Translations under genes and position numbers: made by a program
In this document: positions 23,908 through 33,464 of the stretch, in pieces
How positions within the stretch are numbered: position 1 is the first letter of the stretch
Layout of the letters: the number at the start of each line of letters is the position of its first letter
The notes under the pieces: generated by a model
Databases searched by the model: none
Told to the model about the DNA's origin: nothing
What the model saw: only the letters and a program-made list of their open reading frames with translations
Assembly (NCBI GenBank): GCA_017541025.1
Contig: JAFXZY010000002.1
Coordinates: forward strand, 1 to 64,000
Reading direction: 5' to 3'
DNA length: 64,000 nucleotides
DNA from: Bacteroidaceae bacterium
GTDB lineage: Bacteria; Bacteroidota; Bacteroidia; Bacteroidales; Bacteroidaceae

Positions 23908-25446
23908 TTATTCTCCCCAAGAACTTCTGTCAAGATTGCGGTAGCCAATAGCCTCTTGCAGATGATGCGTCAGAATTCGTTCGGAAGCTTCAAGGTCGGC
24001 AATAGTTCGGGCAACCCTGAGAATACGGTCGTAGGCACGTGCTGATAGTTGTAAGCGGTTCATGGCCTCGCGCAACATATCCAGATCCTCTTGAGCCGGC
24101 TCAGCATATCGGTGCATAAGCCTGCTTGTCATTTGAGCATTGCAGTGTACACCGGGTTCATCCTTGAAACGTTCTTCCTGTATTTTTCTGGCACGTACCA
24201 CTCGCTCACGGATGGTGGCACTGCTTTCACCTGGAGCGGTTCTGCTGAGCTCTTCAAAAGAAAGGGGTGTAATCTCGCATTGGATATCAATACGGTCAAG
24301 CAGAGGGCCGGATATCTTATTCAGATATTTAACAATCTGCCCTGGCGTACAGCAGCATTGCTTGGTAGGATGATTATAATAACCGCAAGGGCAAGGGTTC
24401 ATGCTGGCCACAAACATAAAAGAGCAAGGATAAGAAATGCTGTACTTAGCTCTGGAGATGTTTATCACCCTGTCTTCCAACGGTTGGCGAAGAACTTCCA
24501 AAGTGCTTCTTTGGAATTCAGGCAATTCATCACAAAAAAGGACACCGTTATGGGCTAAGCTAATCTCACCTGGTTGTGGATTTGTGCCTCCGCCCACGAG
24601 AGCCACCTGCGAAACAGTATGATGGGGCGAACGGAAAGGTCGGTGTGCAATCAAAGAACAGTTACCTGGCAGCTTGCCTGCTACGGAATGTATCTGGGTG
24701 GTCTCCAAACTCTCTTGTAACGATAAGGGAGGAAGAATGCTGGGCAAGCGTTTTGCCATCATACTCTTACCACTTCCCGGAGGGCCTATCATAATAAGGT
24801 TATGACCGCCTGCGGCAGCAATCTCCATTGCCCGTTTTACATGTTCCTGACCTTTGACATCCGAAAAGTCCAGTTCAAAATTATTCTGCTGAGCATAAAA
24901 CTCAGAACGAGTATTTATTATGGTAGGTTCTAAAGGATGCATGCCATTGAGATGACCTATTACCTGATTGATATGCCGAACGCCATATACTTTGAGTTTG
25001 TTGACTACTGCAGCCTCGCGTATATTATCTTCAGGGACAAAAAGGCCTTCATATCCCATCTCTCTGGCTTTGATAGCAATGGGTAGAGCACCCTTAATTG
25101 GCATCAGCGAGCCATCCAGGCTCAGCTCACCCACCATCATATAGCGGTTCAGCAAATTTATATCCACCTCGCCTTCTGTTGCCATGATTCCAATAGCCAA
25201 AGGAAGGTCCAGGCCAGATCCCTCCTTGCGTATGTCGGCAGGAGCCAAATTCACAGTAATCTGTCGTGTTGGAAATCTATAGCCGCTGTTTTCCAAAGCC
25301 GCCATGATGCGTTCATGACTCTCTTTAACAGCATTGTCGGGTAATCCAACCATAACAAAGCGACAGCCTCTGGTAGCGTTAACCTCAATGGTTACAGCTA
25401 CTGCTTGTAACCCTTGGACTGTTGCACCATATACCTTTACAAGCAT
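23908..25446 (-). CDS. comM: YifB/ComM family Mg-chelatase-like AAA+ ATPase
   Basis: This 512-residue ATPase is of the ComM family, helicases that promote branch migration during recombination and natural transformation. Features are an N-terminal Lon-like domain ('RFVMVGLPDNAVKESHER'), Walker A 'GPPGSGKSMMAKRL', Walker B region 'FCDELPEF', and the zinc-binding-like 'NPCPCGYY' with 'CCCTPGQI'. The frame is open upstream to 25554, but that part overlaps the preceding gene. ATG 25446 gives the standard start 'MLVKVYGATVQG'. It starts 2 bp after the stop of the upstream lipoprotein gene, so the two are coupled. Confidence 0.93.
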   Translation of the reverse strand: MLVKVYGATVQGLQAVAVTIEVNATRGCRFVMVGLPDNAVKESHERIMAALENSGYRFPTRQITVNLAPADIRKEGSGLDLPLAIGIMATEGEVDINLLNRYMMVGELSLDGSLMPIKGALPIAIKAREMGYEGLFVPEDNIREAAVVNKLKVYGVRHINQVIGHLNGMHPLEPTIINTRSEFYAQQNNFELDFSDVKGQEHVKRAMEIAAAGGHNLIMIGPPGSGKSMMAKRLPSILPPLSLQESLETTQIHSVAGKLPGNCSLIAHRPFRSPHHTVSQVALVGGGTNPQPGEISLAHNGVLFCDELPEFQRSTLEVLRQPLEDRVINISRAKYSISYPCSFMFVASMNPCPCGYYNHPTKQCCCTPGQIVKYLNKISGPLLDRIDIQCEITPLSFEELSRTAPGESSATIRERVVRARKIQEERFKDEPGVHCNAQMTSRLMHRYAEPAQEDLDMLREAMNRLQLSARAYDRILRVARTIADLEASERILTHHLQEAIGYRNLDRSSWGE

Positions 25447-25448
25447 AC

Positions 25449-26489
25449 TTAATTGATTTTCGGTTCGATATCTTTGACCCAGTCTGAGCCTGAGGCTATG
25501 ATTTTCTGGTCGGGACCTACGAGAACAAAGAACGGAAGATCTGTAATGCCCCATTTTTGAACCAACGGGCTGTTGAAGGATTGGAAATCGCAGAATGAAT
25601 GATAATCTATACTATCGTTCTTTTCTATTCTTTTTAACTCTCTTTCATCAGCATCCAGACTATAACTAATGGCATTGACCTCAAGGTCCTTTCCTTTCAT
25701 CTCCCTGCGGAAACGACGGACTCTATACAGAGCACTTTGGGAGCCACTCTTCCAACTGCCCCAAAAAGCTATAAGCAGATAGGTTCCCTTAAACTGCTTG
25801 GCAGTTATCTCTCCTCCCTCTTCGCCCCCAAAGGTTGAGGTTCGGGTCTTGAGTTTAAAATCTGGCAGGGGTTGTCCCTTACGCAGAACACCATAGGCTT
25901 TAACCCGACGGGCAAGTTTGCTCAGTTCCAAGTTATCGGGGTTAGCACGGCAGAGACTGTCATAGATGCCAACAACTAGGTTGTTATCCAGGGTGTCGGT
26001 CTGCAAAAAGTATGTCTGAAACAAATATTTGCTGACGGCTTGTTTGGGATGCTTCAGAATATACATGTGGGCGATATCGAGTATCTTAACAGGGGAAAGC
26101 TCGGTAATATCCTCACGAAACTCAGTATACAACTCATTATCACTGGTTCCATCCACATCCACAGCATTCAGGTTTTGGGCATCGCCTTCTATCTCTATTT
26201 CGTCACCAGGACTGGCAAAAATAGTGAGTTCCGAGAAATTGGGATACAAAAGGCGGAATATTTCCTCTCCCTCTATTTGGGCGATGTACTCAAACTCTCC
26301 ACCTTCTATCTTTATGGTATCCAACCTGTCTATAGCTCCACTGGGGCTATAGATGTAGAACTCGGCCTGCTCCAAATTCGCAAAATTACCTGTAATTATC
26401 ACCTGATTGGGATTGCCATTACAGGAACTAAAAATGAAGAGAGAAAAATGAAGAATTATAAGGTATAAGAAATAGCCTTTTGTTTTCAT
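25449..26489 (-). CDS. Lipoprotein with DUF4369-like and thioredoxin-fold domains, lacking the CxxC motif
   Basis: This is a 346-residue predicted lipoprotein with signal 'LFIFSSC' and lipobox Cys at residue 23. The N-terminal beta domain resembles DUF4369 (about residues 28-115). The C-terminal part is TlpA/AhpC-like: 'FKGTYLLIAFWGSWKSGSQ' aligns with the usual 'FWASWCPPC' site, and both redox cysteines are replaced (W-K-S-G-S). 'TDLPFFVLVGPDQKII' keeps the cis-Pro region. It therefore probably does not perform disulfide exchange and may have a structural or binding role. It lies directly upstream of comM in one operon, a surprising pairing for an envelope protein. Confidence 0.75.
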   Translation of the reverse strand: MKTKGYFLYLIILHFSLFIFSSCNGNPNQVIITGNFANLEQAEFYIYSPSGAIDRLDTIKIEGGEFEYIAQIEGEEIFRLLYPNFSELTIFASPGDEIEIEGDAQNLNAVDVDGTSDNELYTEFREDITELSPVKILDIAHMYILKHPKQAVSKYLFQTYFLQTDTLDNNLVVGIYDSLCRANPDNLELSKLARRVKAYGVLRKGQPLPDFKLKTRTSTFGGEEGGEITAKQFKGTYLLIAFWGSWKSGSQSALYRVRRFRREMKGKDLEVNAISYSLDADERELKRIEKNDSIDYHSFCDFQSFNSPLVQKWGITDLPFFVLVGPDQKIIASGSDWVKDIEPKIN

Positions 26490-26558
26490 TATTCTAAGCT
26501 GTTACTCAATTCTTATAGTCTAATAATAATTCTTAATTCTTCTCTCTTAATTCTTCTT

Positions 26559-28247
26559 TTATTTAATGATGCTCTTAATAGTAGAGGCGAACTTAGCGAA
26601 CTCCAGGTCTTTGGCAGCACGGGCAGCTAAGGTGCCGTCCTGCTGAATTGCACTCTTAAGAGCTGTAGCCAAGGTGTTGGCATCGCCAGTTCGGGCTGCA
26701 AGGATAGCCTGCAGATAGCTGGTGATGGCATCTGCATTCTTGATAGCAGCAAGGGTCTTCTTGGCTGCAGTGTAATCCTTAGCCAGAATCTGAGCCAATG
26801 CTGCACTATTGGAGCTAACACCAGCCAGGTCGTTAGCCGCCTGTGTGTAGTTACCTTTGGCTATATTCAGGTTACCCAAAATTTCCTTAAAGGTGTCTGA
26901 TCCGCTACCCTTAGCCAGATATGTCTCGGCAGCATTTACATCTCCGTCCTTCAGAGCCAGAAGTGCCAGGTTGGTATTCACTTCAGGAGCATTCTTGCTA
27001 ACATTGGCAGCCTGCTTCAGGTAATTGTTGGCAGCAGCCACATTTCCCTCGGCAATAGCCTGCTGAGCCATATTGTTCAGAGATCGATAATCACTGGGAT
27101 ACTGCTTGGCAATAGCTTCGTTCCACTGCTTGCGCTCACCTTCGTCCTTGGTGAGTTTGTTGGCACCATATATCATCTCCTCTACGCTGAGTTTGCTGGG
27201 ATCCTGCTGGAACTGAGCTAAAATCTGGTCGTCAGAACGACCGATAACCTCATAGTTGACAATCAGACGGGCACGACGCAACTCAGGCAGGATGCTCTCC
27301 TTGATGTCTGTGTAAACCTCACTCATGTTGCTAATCTGCTGCTCGCGCTCTTCGGGCTCTTGATACATAGAGAGGACGCGGAGGATAATTTCCTTGTCCT
27401 GTAGGTTGCTCTTGGATATGAGTTCCTGGAAGCCGTCCCAGTCCTCGGCTGTGTATTTGGTATCTACATCGGCCTTCATTTGAATCTTATTCAACTCGCC
27501 CTTCAGGTAGTCGCTGCTGACATCCTGACGCTTCTGAGCTAACTTCTCGTTCAGTTCATATCTGCCATCGGGACTAGCATAGGCGCTTACTTCAATGTTT
27601 TGTAAAGCACGTGTCTCCGCATTGTCGTTAATCTCCTTTAGAATCTTACCAAGGTCCTTGATGCTTACGCTATTCAACTCGCTGGCACGCAGGTTAGCCT
27701 GGTTGATAAGGAACTTAATGTTAGCCTCCTGCTTCTGGGCAATGATGCGCTGGTATGCATCGGGGGCGGTAGAACCGTTCATATTGCAACGGTCCAGCAA
27801 CTGGGCGGTTGCCAATACACCGTAACCAATCTTGACCTCAGGGATAGAAACAGTTTTCTTACCCAGTTTGGCATCAAAGCGGGCATACAACTCGCTTGAC
27901 AGCATTGGCTCTATGTAGGCAAAGTTTGTCTTCATGGTGTAAGTACCGCCAACCTTGTACTGAATGGTAGTGGCATTACCCTCAACCTTCTCGCCCTGGA
28001 ATGTAGCACCCTGACCTTCAGCCTCGCCACCCTGATACTTCAGTACGGGGGTAACGGTCACCACGGCTTTCTTCTTCATATACTTAACGGGGAAAGTTCC
28101 GTTGATGGTAGCGGGAACCTGCCCACCTATGGCCTCCAAAGGAGTAGGGGTTACAGTAAAGTTATCTGAACTGAGCTTTCCAAGCTTACTACAAGACGAC
28201 AGCGCAACAACGGCTGCTGCCATCAGAACAATCTGTGATTTCTGCAT
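26559..28247 (-). CDS. Outer-membrane-type lipoprotein with OmpA-like segment and TPR-like repeats
   Basis: This 562-residue lipoprotein has signal 'VVALSSC' with the lipid-accepting Cys near residue 19. A beta-rich N-terminal half ends in an OmpA-like segment ('IEVSAYASPDGRYELNEKLAQKR', residues about 225-247) that may bind peptidoglycan. The C-terminal half is Ala-rich helical with TPR-like units ('AAANNYLKQAANVSKNAPEVN', 'GDVNAAETYLAKG'). Similar proteins are abundant in Bacteroidales and have no assigned function that I can name with confidence. The frame extends to 28307, but the promoter at 28278-28308 fixes the start at ATG 28247. Confidence 0.75.
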   Translation of the reverse strand: MQKSQIVLMAAAVVALSSCSKLGKLSSDNFTVTPTPLEAIGGQVPATINGTFPVKYMKKKAVVTVTPVLKYQGGEAEGQGATFQGEKVEGNATTIQYKVGGTYTMKTNFAYIEPMLSSELYARFDAKLGKKTVSIPEVKIGYGVLATAQLLDRCNMNGSTAPDAYQRIIAQKQEANIKFLINQANLRASELNSVSIKDLGKILKEINDNAETRALQNIEVSAYASPDGRYELNEKLAQKRQDVSSDYLKGELNKIQMKADVDTKYTAEDWDGFQELISKSNLQDKEIILRVLSMYQEPEEREQQISNMSEVYTDIKESILPELRRARLIVNYEVIGRSDDQILAQFQQDPSKLSVEEMIYGANKLTKDEGERKQWNEAIAKQYPSDYRSLNNMAQQAIAEGNVAAANNYLKQAANVSKNAPEVNTNLALLALKDGDVNAAETYLAKGSGSDTFKEILGNLNIAKGNYTQAANDLAGVSSNSAALAQILAKDYTAAKKTLAAIKNADAITSYLQAILAARTGDANTLATALKSAIQQDGTLAARAAKDLEFAKFASTIKSIIK

Positions 28248-28277
28248 AATTCTTATACCTGTTTTATAATTTTGCCG

Positions 28278-28308
28278 CAAAGGTACAAATAAGCGAGAAC
28301 AATACAAA
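28278..28308 (-). promoter_or_regulatory. Promoter of the OmpA/TPR lipoprotein gene
   Basis: On the minus strand the -33 TTTG (28305-28308) and the -7 TACCTTTG (28278-28285) are 19 bp apart. It matches the consensus and decides the start codon at 28247. Confidence 0.75.
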
Positions 28309-28442
28309 ATATAAATCGTTTTATTTTTATTGTCTAGCGAAAGTACCTTTGGTTATTGACATAGATGGTGCAAACCAAGAGAACTATCAAATTTTATTTG
28401 ATTTTTTGCGAGGTGCCGCCTATCTTATGTCTATGTTTGCTT

Positions 28443-31400
28443 TTAGAAAAGAACGACTCTACCTTTTATGATATTGAAGCCTTTTTGTGTCTTAGCTAAG
28501 TTCTGTCCGGAAAGAGAATAAATGAGTTGAGAGTTGATGGAAGATAGTTGTGAGTTGGCTGATGATTGCAGAATCTCATTTAAGCTCGTTACATCTTCCT
28601 TAACAGTTACGGTATTGGTGCTTTGGGCCAGATTTTCCAAGGGAGCCTCATCGCTGAGGGGAACGTAGATTTCGAGGCTCGACTTCAGCATCTTGCCGTT
28701 GCAGTGGGCTGTTACCTCGTCGGGTGTCATAGCGGAACGCCAGAAGGTCAGTTCTGAGGCGTCGCGTTCCGATCCGCCAAACTCCACCTCCTTGATTTCT
28801 CCCAACCGGACAGCAAGCTCTCCGGCACTGGTCTTGTCGAGATAGAGAAGTGTACGTTTCTGGGCATAATAGCTGGTAAGGGTGATGTTGTGCCAGTTGG
28901 TATCCGTGATGGCTCTGGTGCTGGTAAGGGTTTTGCCTGTGGGAGTAGTCAGAACAACCTTTCCCTCGGCATCTACAACGACTGTTGCATAGCCGCCAGT
29001 GCAGCGAACACGCAGAACTTGCCCTTCGCCACCCTTTACGCGAACGGTGACCGTAAAGGGATGCGTCGTACCTTCTGGAGTAAAATGAATGGTTTTGCCT
29101 GTATAAAGCTTCATGCTCTGAGTTGTATTACGCTTGGGGAAGGGCTTGCCTGCCTTGAGTGCATCGAAAAGCGAAGGGACCATAGCGTAGAAGAACTCGT
29201 AGTGGCCCTCTGTATTCTGGTGGTAGGTATCGGAAACGTAGCCGTCTGCCCACTGACCATTTCCTTTATCTATCGAACCTAAGCAGTTGAAGGAAGGTAC
29301 ATCCCATTCGTGGATGAGCAAGTTGAGTTTCTTGACGTAGCTGTAATCGCTGGCATTATAGTCACCACGCGTGTAGTTGTTCATCACAACAGGTATCTTA
29401 CCGTCGGCACGCACCTTCTTGATGAGCTTGAGCATATTGTCGCGCCACTGCGTAAAGATGGCATTCTGGTCGGCGGCATCGTGAATACCCTCGTTGCCCA
29501 AGGAAAGTCCGAAAATGACGTAGCGGCCGAAGTCACGAATAAGATCGTCGTAACGGTCCAAGAGATTCTTGGTGGTATTGCCGCCAATAGATACATTGGT
29601 GGTATAGAAGCGTGTATCGGACAAACCTTTGGTATATCGTTGAATCAGGTGCTGGCCATAGAGATAGCGGTAGCCCTTGTAATCGGTTGCTCCCTGTCCG
29701 TTGGCCACGCTGGAGCCAAAGACAGAGATGCGGTTCTCGTCGATGGGAGCAGAGATATCATATACATTGTTCACCATATCTACCGTGATGGTATAGGTGC
29801 CTGCATTCTGGTAGATATTCTCTGTATCCTGTCCATTGGAAGCCATACCCAGGACATAGCGCGAGGAGGCATTCCTGAGTCGCTTGATAGCAAGATCATC
29901 GGAATTGTTCAGGGCAAAATACATGGTCTTATCCACCCATTGCTGCGAGGAAGTCTCCTTGAGCGTTACCTCTGACTCCCATACACCATTCCCCTTGTAG
30001 GCTATCTGGGGATTTCCTGCTCCCATATTCCCCCTTATGTGCATGGTTACGGGTAACACGTCTATGCTCTTTGCGCCGGCATCGACAGTGATAAGCGCCA
30101 CACAGTCGTTATCGACAGAACCGTTGAGATTGACTTCGCCATCGGTTGTCTTACCTGTAAGAAGGAAGGTTCCTCTTGTCAGTCGGGCAAATGCCTGATA
30201 GCGGTTAGCGCCCACCGGCTTGAACGTTGCTTCCTCGGCATTGCCGGAGAGGGTGAGTTCTGAGAACTCCCAAGGCTCTTCGGGACGAACACCACCCGTG
30301 TATTCCTCGATCTTCATTGCACTGATATGTGCCATTCCCGTCACACGCTGGAAATTCACAACGATTTCCCCGTTTCGGTTGGGATAGATATAGTCGGTAA
30401 CGAGGATGTTGCGCACATTACCATTGTTACCCTCACCGCCAACATTGTTGCCGGAGGTAACCTGTCCGCCGCTCCACGTGCGCTGTCCCTCTATGGTGTA
30501 CTGAGTGATGCGGTTATCGGTATGGTTACGCGTACCATATATATATAGCCTGTAGCAGTTGTCCTTATTGAGGTTGGTAAACTTGAACGGGCGAAGGTCG
30601 CCGTTATCTATGAACATATAGTCCTCTGTAGCTGTCTGGACAGCCAGGTCGCCCAGCATTTCTTCCGACGGACTGTTATTGCCGCCTGCATTGATGCCAT
30701 TGGTATATTGGGTGCAGGTGGTTACAAGCTTGTATTTAGACACCATGCTATTTTCCGAATTCTTCATGGTTACCGTCTTTGCTGCAATAGCATTGCTTGT
30801 ACTAACACCTGAAGTAAGGTTATTCCAATAGTTGCCGTTCTTGTCTCTGGCAGTAGTCTGACGACCGCGTGAGGTGTTGCTGGTTTCGCCAAAGTCGATA
30901 TAGAATTTCTGCGCTAACTGCAGTTCTTGATTGGGGCGCTCCAAACCGGAGAGCTCCTCAATCTTCATGCAGTTCAGATACGCCATCGCACCCTTTGTCT
31001 TCTTGCAGATATTCAGGTCGATATTTCCGTTACGGTCGGGGAAAACGGGTTCTGATACAAGAATTTTGTTGTTGTTCCCGTTATAGCCTCCGTCGCCTAT
31101 TTTGGAACCGCCCATTTGCATCTCGCCCGTCCATACATTCTCACCGCTGAAGGTGAACCAGGCGGTACGTGCATCGTCCGATGTCCGGCTACCGAAGCTA
31201 TGGAACCGGTAGGCTTTTTCCGGGTCGAGGCCGGTAAAGTGCAGCACACCATAGTCTTGCGACCCTTCCAGGAAAATGTAGTCCTGTGTAGCCGTCTGAA
31301 TGGCAAGGTCGCCCAACAAGGTCTTCTTAGGCGACTGCAACCCTCCATTGCTATATCCGTTGGTAGAGAAGGTGGTTCCCGCTTCCAATTGTAGGTCGGT

Positions 31401-31646
31401 GGCTGTACCATCGGCACAGACAAGGTCAACCTTTGTCAGTGCATACGCCTTATCTGGTGCTCCCTTTCCCTTCCCGTGCAGATTGTTCCATTTGTTACCA
31501 TTGGTATCTGTATTGGTAAGGGAACCTTGATTGGTCACGTTGTTCTGACCGAAATCAATATAAAAACTCCGTTCTACTGTCTGGGCCATCACAATGTTCA
31601 CAAACAACAGGAGTAAAAAAGACAGCAATTTAGTTCTCTTTGTCAT
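28443..31646 (-). CDS. Secreted multi-domain SGNH/GDSL hydrolase with T9SS-type tail
   Basis: This is a 1067-residue exported protein. The signal peptide ends VMA|Q. Two similar N-terminal modules of about 210 residues each start 'FYIDFGQ' / 'FYIDFGE' and end 'CMKIEELSG' / 'AMKIEEYTG'. A linker domain precedes the SGNH hydrolase at about residues 635-860: block I 'FGSSVANG' (nucleophile Ser), block III 'GLSLGNEG' (Asn), block V 'DTYHQNTEGH' (Asp-His). A LamG-like region follows, then a sorting tail 'YSLSGQNLAKTQKGFNII'. SGNH enzymes of this type often deacetylate glycans. An esterase acting on host or plant glycans is inference. The linker before the tail encodes 'NSQLSSINSQL' from simple repeat DNA. 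Confidence 0.8.
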   Translation of the reverse strand: MTKRTKLLSFLLLLFVNIVMAQTVERSFYIDFGQNNVTNQGSLTNTDTNGNKWNNLHGKGKGAPDKAYALTKVDLVCADGTATDLQLEAGTTFSTNGYSNGGLQSPKKTLLGDLAIQTATQDYIFLEGSQDYGVLHFTGLDPEKAYRFHSFGSRTSDDARTAWFTFSGENVWTGEMQMGGSKIGDGGYNGNNNKILVSEPVFPDRNGNIDLNICKKTKGAMAYLNCMKIEELSGLERPNQELQLAQKFYIDFGETSNTSRGRQTTARDKNGNYWNNLTSGVSTSNAIAAKTVTMKNSENSMVSKYKLVTTCTQYTNGINAGGNNSPSEEMLGDLAVQTATEDYMFIDNGDLRPFKFTNLNKDNCYRLYIYGTRNHTDNRITQYTIEGQRTWSGGQVTSGNNVGGEGNNGNVRNILVTDYIYPNRNGEIVVNFQRVTGMAHISAMKIEEYTGGVRPEEPWEFSELTLSGNAEEATFKPVGANRYQAFARLTRGTFLLTGKTTDGEVNLNGSVDNDCVALITVDAGAKSIDVLPVTMHIRGNMGAGNPQIAYKGNGVWESEVTLKETSSQQWVDKTMYFALNNSDDLAIKRLRNASSRYVLGMASNGQDTENIYQNAGTYTITVDMVNNVYDISAPIDENRISVFGSSVANGQGATDYKGYRYLYGQHLIQRYTKGLSDTRFYTTNVSIGGNTTKNLLDRYDDLIRDFGRYVIFGLSLGNEGIHDAADQNAIFTQWRDNMLKLIKKVRADGKIPVVMNNYTRGDYNASDYSYVKKLNLLIHEWDVPSFNCLGSIDKGNGQWADGYVSDTYHQNTEGHYEFFYAMVPSLFDALKAGKPFPKRNTTQSMKLYTGKTIHFTPEGTTHPFTVTVRVKGGEGQVLRVRCTGGYATVVVDAEGKVVLTTPTGKTLTSTRAITDTNWHNITLTSYYAQKRTLLYLDKTSAGELAVRLGEIKEVEFGGSERDASELTFWRSAMTPDEVTAHCNGKMLKSSLEIYVPLSDEAPLENLAQSTNTVTVKEDVTSLNEILQSSANSQLSSINSQLIYSLSGQNLAKTQKGFNIIKGRVVLF

Positions 31647-31665
31647 AATGAATATGGTTTTTTCT

Positions 31666-31741
31666 AGTTGAGAATTGAAAGTTGAAAGTTGAGAATTGAA
31701 AGTTGAGACTCCACCCCATTCCCTTTGGAAGGGGTCGGGGG
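31666..31741. repeat. Simple tandem repeat plus CCCC/GGGG palindrome
   Basis: AGTTGAGAATTGAAAGTTGA-type units run from 31666 to 31708. The imperfect palindrome CCCCATTCCCTTTGGAAGGG follows at 31714. The stretch lies between the SGNH hydrolase start and the nucleoside kinase stop on the minus strand. Confidence 0.6.
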
Positions 31742-31748
31742 TAGGCTT

Positions 31749-33461
31749 TTAATACTTAAACGAACTGCCGCCAGCGAATTCACGCAACAGAGAGGTTGGT
31801 GGCACCTGATTACTGGGAACACTACGGAAATACATCAAAAACTTGCGCAGGCGTGTTGCCTCGGCATATTCCTCAGTACGCTCAGGAACCTGTTCCAGTA
31901 TGGGCAGCACCCTGTCACGGATAACCCCCAGCTCATATAACAGGGCGCTGTTGAAAGTGGCATCGGCCAACTCCTGGTAGGGGAAAATCCATTTTTCCTC
32001 ACCAGCTTTCACGCTGGGGCAACGCCTGATGGTTTCTACCGGAGAGAATCCGCGGAATCGGAAGTCGCGAAGGATACGGCGTACCAGTCGGATATCTACA
32101 GTTGGAATGTGGTTGTGGTCGTCAAGTTGTATGGTGGTAAGTGCAGAAACAAACATACGGTATTTCTGGTCCTCGGGAATCTGTTGTGTAAGGATTGGAT
32201 TTAGTGCATGATTGCCCTCCAGGATGATAACTTCGTTCGGTCCAATCTTCAACTTGCGACCTTCGAACACACGCTTACCTGTAGGGAAGTCATATCTGGG
32301 CAGCTCAACTTCTTCGCCACGTAGGATGGCATTCATTTGTTCGTTGAAGAGTTTGGAGTCCAAAGCCTCTATACACTCGAAATCGTACTCGCCGTTTTCG
32401 TCCTTAGGGGTATCCTCGCGATTTACAAAGTAATCATCTGTACTCAGCGTATAGGGTCGCATGCCGCAAGCCATCAGCAGAATGGCCAGACGTTTGGCTG
32501 TTGTAGTCTTTCCGCTACTGCTTGGACCAGCAATAAGTACCAAGCGAGCTTTCCGACTGGTAATATCGTCGGCTATATCAGACAGTTTTTTTGCCTGGAG
32601 CGCCTCGCTGACATTTATCAAGTCGGTAGCGTAACCGGCTAAGATCGCTTTGTTGAATTCTCCAACAGTTCGTACTCGCAAGATATCTTGCCACTGATGG
32701 TGCTCGCGTATTACACCCAGCATTTTCTTCTGTTCCACATATTCCTCTAACACAGAAGGGTCTTTTTCGCTGGGAATGCGCAACAGAAGTCCATCGTAGA
32801 AAGGCATCAGAGCAAAGAGGTGCAGCATTCCAGTGCGAGTCAGCAACGGTCCATAGAAGTAGTCTATGCTGGTATCCAGTTTATAGTAATATGTGTACAA
32901 ATCATCCTGACTCTCCAGAAGTTGTACCTTACTGGTCATACCTCTTTTCTGGAACATAGCTATGGCATCTTCTATGGGGCACTGAATACGGTGAATGGGC
33001 ATATTGGCATCAATGATTTCCTGCATACGGTTACTGATGCGTGTAACGTCAGCCTCCTGAATTTCACGACCGATATTCAGTTCGCAGTAATATCCCCGAC
33101 TGACGGGAGCACCGATAATCAGCTGCCCGCTTGGGAAAAGGTCTTCTACAGCCTTTGCCAGCACAAAGAACAATGTTCGGGTATAAGTGCGCATGCCACT
33201 GGGATGGTGCAAACCTAGGAATTTTACATCTTTATTGTTATAAAAGCGATAGTTCATACCTTGTGTCTTATTATTGACATAGGCACAAACGGGACCAAAT
33301 GGCATCTCAAAGGCCGCTGCACGGAAAATCTCAAAGAGTGTGCACCCAAAAGGAGCCGTAATGGTCTTACTGGTATTCTTGCAGCGGATACGTACCATTC
33401 GGCTTTTCTGCTCGTCGTCTTCCTTATATGTTGAACTGTTTGTTGTCATGTATCTTATCAT
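31749..33461 (-). CDS. Nucleoside (uridine-like) kinase with TGS/ThrRS-like N-terminus
   Basis: This 570-residue cytoplasmic protein has an N-terminal TGS-like part ('VRIRCKNTSKTITAPFGCTL') and a second domain resembling the threonyl-tRNA synthetase editing region ('HHPSGMRTYTRTLFFVLAKA'). The C-terminal P-loop kinase is of the uridine-kinase family: Walker A 'GPSSSGKTT', 'LSTDDYFVN' and 'EGNHALNP'. Family knowledge supports phosphorylation of a nucleoside, but the substrate is untested here. It starts 3 bp after the stop of the sirtuin gene. ATG 33449 is an alternative start four codons in. Confidence 0.88.
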   Translation of the reverse strand: MIRYMTTNSSTYKEDDEQKSRMVRIRCKNTSKTITAPFGCTLFEIFRAAAFEMPFGPVCAYVNNKTQGMNYRFYNNKDVKFLGLHHPSGMRTYTRTLFFVLAKAVEDLFPSGQLIIGAPVSRGYYCELNIGREIQEADVTRISNRMQEIIDANMPIHRIQCPIEDAIAMFQKRGMTSKVQLLESQDDLYTYYYKLDTSIDYFYGPLLTRTGMLHLFALMPFYDGLLLRIPSEKDPSVLEEYVEQKKMLGVIREHHQWQDILRVRTVGEFNKAILAGYATDLINVSEALQAKKLSDIADDITSRKARLVLIAGPSSSGKTTTAKRLAILLMACGMRPYTLSTDDYFVNREDTPKDENGEYDFECIEALDSKLFNEQMNAILRGEEVELPRYDFPTGKRVFEGRKLKIGPNEVIILEGNHALNPILTQQIPEDQKYRMFVSALTTIQLDDHNHIPTVDIRLVRRILRDFRFRGFSPVETIRRCPSVKAGEEKWIFPYQELADATFNSALLYELGVIRDRVLPILEQVPERTEEYAEATRLRKFLMYFRSVPSNQVPPTSLLREFAGGSSFKY

Positions 33462-33464
33462 CCT

